DNA of 5,132 nucleotides, from positions 1 through 5,132 of the forward strand of contig JADFDL010000145.1 of NCBI GenBank assembly GCA_018262875.1, written 5' to 3'. Origin of the DNA: Rhodocyclaceae bacterium (GTDB lineage: Bacteria > Pseudomonadota > Gammaproteobacteria > Burkholderiales > Rhodocyclaceae). The translations under genes and the position numbers were made by a program. This document shows positions 3,857 through 5,132 of this stretch, piece after piece (the stretch's first letter is position 1; each line of letters begins with the position of its first letter). The notes below the pieces were generated by a model that ran no database searches, was not told the origin of the DNA, and worked only from the letters and a program-made list of their open reading frames with translations.

Positions 3857-4877
3857 ATTGTCGATGTTGAAGTGGCTGATCGCCCTGCTGATCACGGTGC
3901 TGATTGCCGGCGTCTTCCTGCCGCGGCTGGCCGCCTTCCTGCGCATCGGCCGCCTGCCGGGCGACGTCAGCTTCCGCTTTCGCGGGCGCCTCTACCACTT
4001 TCCCTTCGGCACCACCCTGCTGCTGTCCCTGCTCGCCACGCTGCTGTACCGGTTGGTCTAGCGCCGTCCCGCCGCCGGACCGCCCCAAGGCGGGACAGTC
4101 TTTGGTCTGCGAGCGAAGCGAGCCGCAGCCATCCCCTTCCCTGGGAAGGGGAGCGAGGGGTTGGCCCTCGTATTCCTGCCAGCCCTGCGGCGTCCACTGG
4201 AACAGCTTGCGAGAGACGGGACGGCCCTGGTGGCGCTCCACGGTCTCCACGGTTTCACGCAACTGCTCGATCTTCTCCGGCTCCTGGGTCGAGGTGAACA
4301 CCACCACGTCGCGCGTCGGCATGCCGAGGATGAGCAGATCGCCCAGCGTCAGCGTCAGTTCCGCCCAGCGCCAGTGCAGCAGGGCGCGGCTGGCGGCATA
4401 GCCGTCCGTGGTTTCGATGACGTTCAGCCAGGGCAGTCTGGCGACCTGCTTGATGGCGATCTCGCCGTGCGCACGGTCGAGATTGGCCAGGGCGCGCTGG
4501 TGCAGGCGCTCCGGATCCATGCCCCAGGACTTCATCACGCCGTGCGAGACGATTTGCGCCCCTTCCTTGAATTCGAGCGCATACATGATCTGCACGTCGG
4601 CGAGGAAATCACGCACCACCAGGGCGTTGTCCTCGACCCACGGGCCGGGGTCGTCAAGCTTGCGCGCCACGCGCGCCAGTTGCACGGCGAGGCGCTTGCG
4701 CGCCTGCTCCAGGTAGCGCTTGCCGATCAGCACCGGCCGCAGGGCGGCCATTTGCTCCTCGGCGCTGCGGACCGGCGCGGCTTCAGCCGCTTGCTCCGGC
4801 GCTGCCGGCGCATCCTCGGCCCGCAAGGCCATCGGCAACGCAATCAGCAAGAGTCCCGCAAAAGTCAGTCTGCGCAA
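3855..4877 (-). CDS. secreted DUF1444-like protein with a repeat-derived C-terminal extension
   Basis: The frame starts at TTG 4877, 7 bases after an AAAGGA ribosome binding site, and overlaps the end of cca by 13 bp. The N-terminus MRRLTFAGLLLIALPMALRA-ED is a clear signal peptide (cleavage likely after residue 20), so the protein is periplasmic or secreted. Residues 40-238 form the genuine part. It contains VVRDFLADVQIMYAL (87-101), MDPERLHQRALANL (120-133) and LLILGMPTRDVVVF (181-194), which resemble the DUF1444/YtpQ layout; that assignment is from memory and moderate. The recognisable sequence ends near QEYEG (234-238, base 4164). The remaining 102 residues begin with PLAPLPREG, translated from a palindromic repeat, and continue antisense through DUF2905 into a Gln-rich, low-complexity tail to the TGA at 3857-3855. 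The family's own stop seems to have been lost to the repeat. Confidence 0.65.
   Translation of the reverse strand: MRRLTFAGLLLIALPMALRAEDAPAAPEQAAEAAPVRSAEEQMAALRPVLIGKRYLEQARKRLAVQLARVARKLDDPGPWVEDNALVVRDFLADVQIMYALEFKEGAQIVSHGVMKSWGMDPERLHQRALANLDRAHGEIAIKQVARLPWLNVIETTDGYAASRALLHWRWAELTLTLGDLLILGMPTRDVVVFTSTQEPEKIEQLRETVETVERHQGRPVSRKLFQWTPQGWQEYEGQPLAPLPREGDGCGSLRSQTKDCPALGRSGGGTALDQPVQQRGEQGQQQGGAEGKVVEAPAKAEADVARQAADAQEGGQPRQEDAGNQHRDQQGDQPLQHRQ
3864..4061 (+). CDS. DUF2905 family small membrane protein
   Basis: This 65-residue protein has the family layout: an N-terminal membrane helix (about residues 2-22, LKWLIALLITVLIAG), a short loop with the hallmark GRLPGD (about 30-35) followed by basic FRFRGRLYHFPFG, and a second membrane helix (TTLLLSLLATLLYRL). 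Function is unknown in the family; it is presumably an inner-membrane protein. ATG 3864 gives the family's usual MLKWL start; TTG 3858 in the same frame is the alternative. No Shine-Dalgarno sequence precedes either. The start codon is 22 bp from that of the oppositely oriented transferase. The whole gene lies antisense within the long 3' extension of the DUF1444-like frame; the recognisable family sequence makes DUF2905 the real coding strand here. Confidence 0.82.
   Translation: MLKWLIALLITVLIAGVFLPRLAAFLRIGRLPGDVSFRFRGRLYHFPFGTTLLLSLLATLLYRLV
3875..3904. repeat. three GCTGAT repeats at exact 12-bp spacing
   Basis: GCTGAT occurs at 3875-3880, 3887-3892 and 3899-3904. On the plus strand it encodes the Leu-Ile of three consecutive LIxx units in the first DUF2905 membrane helix. 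On the minus strand the copies read ATCAGC and lie 34-63 bp upstream of the transferase ATG, where a promoter or operator would be expected. Confidence 0.35.
4066..4103 (+). terminator. possible terminator after DUF2905
   Basis: GTCCCGCC (4066-4073) pairs perfectly with GGCGGGAC (4089-4096), followed by AGTCTTT (4097-4103). A tighter alternative is CCGCC-CCAA-GGCGG (4080-4093). It starts 5 bp after the DUF2905 stop, a fitting place, but the T-tract is short and interrupted. Confidence 0.45.
4109..4163. repeat. palindromic REP-like element at the 3' end of the DUF1444-like gene
   Basis: A perfect palindrome CCCCTTCCC-T-GGGAAGGGG (4133-4151) lies next to CTGCG...CGCAG (4109-4113 and 4124-4128) enclosing GAGCGAAGCGAGC. 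On the minus strand it is translated as PLAPLPREGDGCGSLRSQ, the kind of peptide seen when extragenic palindromes of the CCCTTCCC type fall inside reading frames. It separates the conserved part of the DUF1444-like gene from its antisense tail. Confidence 0.55.
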
Positions 4878-5131
4878 GACGGCGTCCTTTTCACGGCGGC
4901 CACGCGCGCCTCGTGGATGCGCTGTGGAATCTGGGCTTTGTCGTCCGTGGCGGCGGCGATGGCGCCGGCGTCCACCGCCTGCACGGCGGCGAGCGCCCGG
5001 CGCAGGATATCGCCCGCCGCCCACGGCCGGTCCTCCCAGCCGGGCCGGCCGCGGAAATCGCACTCGCAGGCTTCCAGCAACTGGCCGAAACGCTCGGGGC
5101 GGCGCAGGGCGTCAGCCCGCTCGAGCAGCTT
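4865..5131 (-). CDS. cca: multifunctional CCA tRNA nucleotidyltransferase (C-terminal end)
   Basis: The last 88 codons lie in the window; the N-terminal nucleotidyltransferase part is beyond the right edge. The fragment reads KLLERADALRRPERF, then LLEACECDFRGRPGWEDRPW and, near the end, IPQRIHEARVAAV. As I recall, these strings are typical of the C-terminus of bacterial Cca of the betaproteobacterial and enterobacterial type, after the HD phosphohydrolase domain. Cca adds or repairs the 3' CCA of tRNAs using CTP and ATP, and the HD domain adds phosphatase and phosphodiesterase activity. The stop TGA is at 4867-4865, and the DUF1444-like gene begins at TTG 4877 within its last codons, so the two genes are probably co-transcribed and translationally coupled. 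It appears intact as far as visible. Confidence 0.88.
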   Translation of the reverse strand, partial: KLLERADALRRPERFGQLLEACECDFRGRPGWEDRPWAAGDILRRALAAVQAVDAGAIAAATDDKAQIPQRIHEARVAAVKRTPSCAD

Positions 5132-5132
5132 G

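Noticed and set aside
1..5132. CRISPR array, tRNA/rRNA, insertion sequence, phage or defence island
   Set aside because: No evenly spaced repeats with spacers, no tRNA-like cloverleaf or CCA end, no transposase, integrase, nuclease or toxin-antitoxin genes were seen on either strand.

Overview
This window reads as a stretch of GC-rich betaproteobacterial chromosome. Rhodocyclales or a close relative fits best, but that is inferred from protein similarity from memory and not from a search. Both ends carry housekeeping genes cut by the window edge: the first 16 codons of a short-chain dehydrogenase, probably pteridine reductase FolM (minus strand, left), and the last 88 codons of the multifunctional CCA tRNA nucleotidyltransferase (minus strand, right). 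I see no tRNA, rRNA, CRISPR array, integrase, transposase or toxin-antitoxin pair.

Layout: folM-like start (1-49, minus) is divergent from a MidA/NDUFAF7-type SAM-dependent methyltransferase (107-1255, plus). A structured non-coding stretch follows (1256-1439), with a long imperfect inverted repeat and a hairpin plus T-tract terminator. Then come four minus-strand genes: a hot-dog acyl-CoA thioesterase (1440-1874), a 68-residue acidic protein I do not recognise (2032-2238), an alpha/beta hydrolase (2391-3227), and a YfcG-like nu-class glutathione transferase (3224-3841). The last two overlap in a GTGA junction. A plus-strand DUF2905 membrane protein (3864-4061) starts only 22 bp from the transferase start, facing away. 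A secreted DUF1444-like protein (minus, TTG start at 4877) overlaps the end of cca by 13 bp. Its open frame runs through a palindromic repeat and then antisense through the whole DUF2905 gene.

How the genes may work together: cca and the DUF1444-like gene probably share a transcript, as do the transferase and hydrolase. The transferase, hydrolase and thioesterase all fit thiol or acyl detoxification and turnover, but nothing here names a substrate. The methyltransferase belongs to the family whose mitochondrial member methylates a complex I subunit.

I find no convincing new multi-gene system. The points most worth checking are the repeat-derived 3' extension of the DUF1444-like gene over DUF2905, the terminator built partly from the thioesterase's last codons, the inverted-repeat-rich leader of the 68-residue gene, and the hairpin inside the hydrolase coding region.
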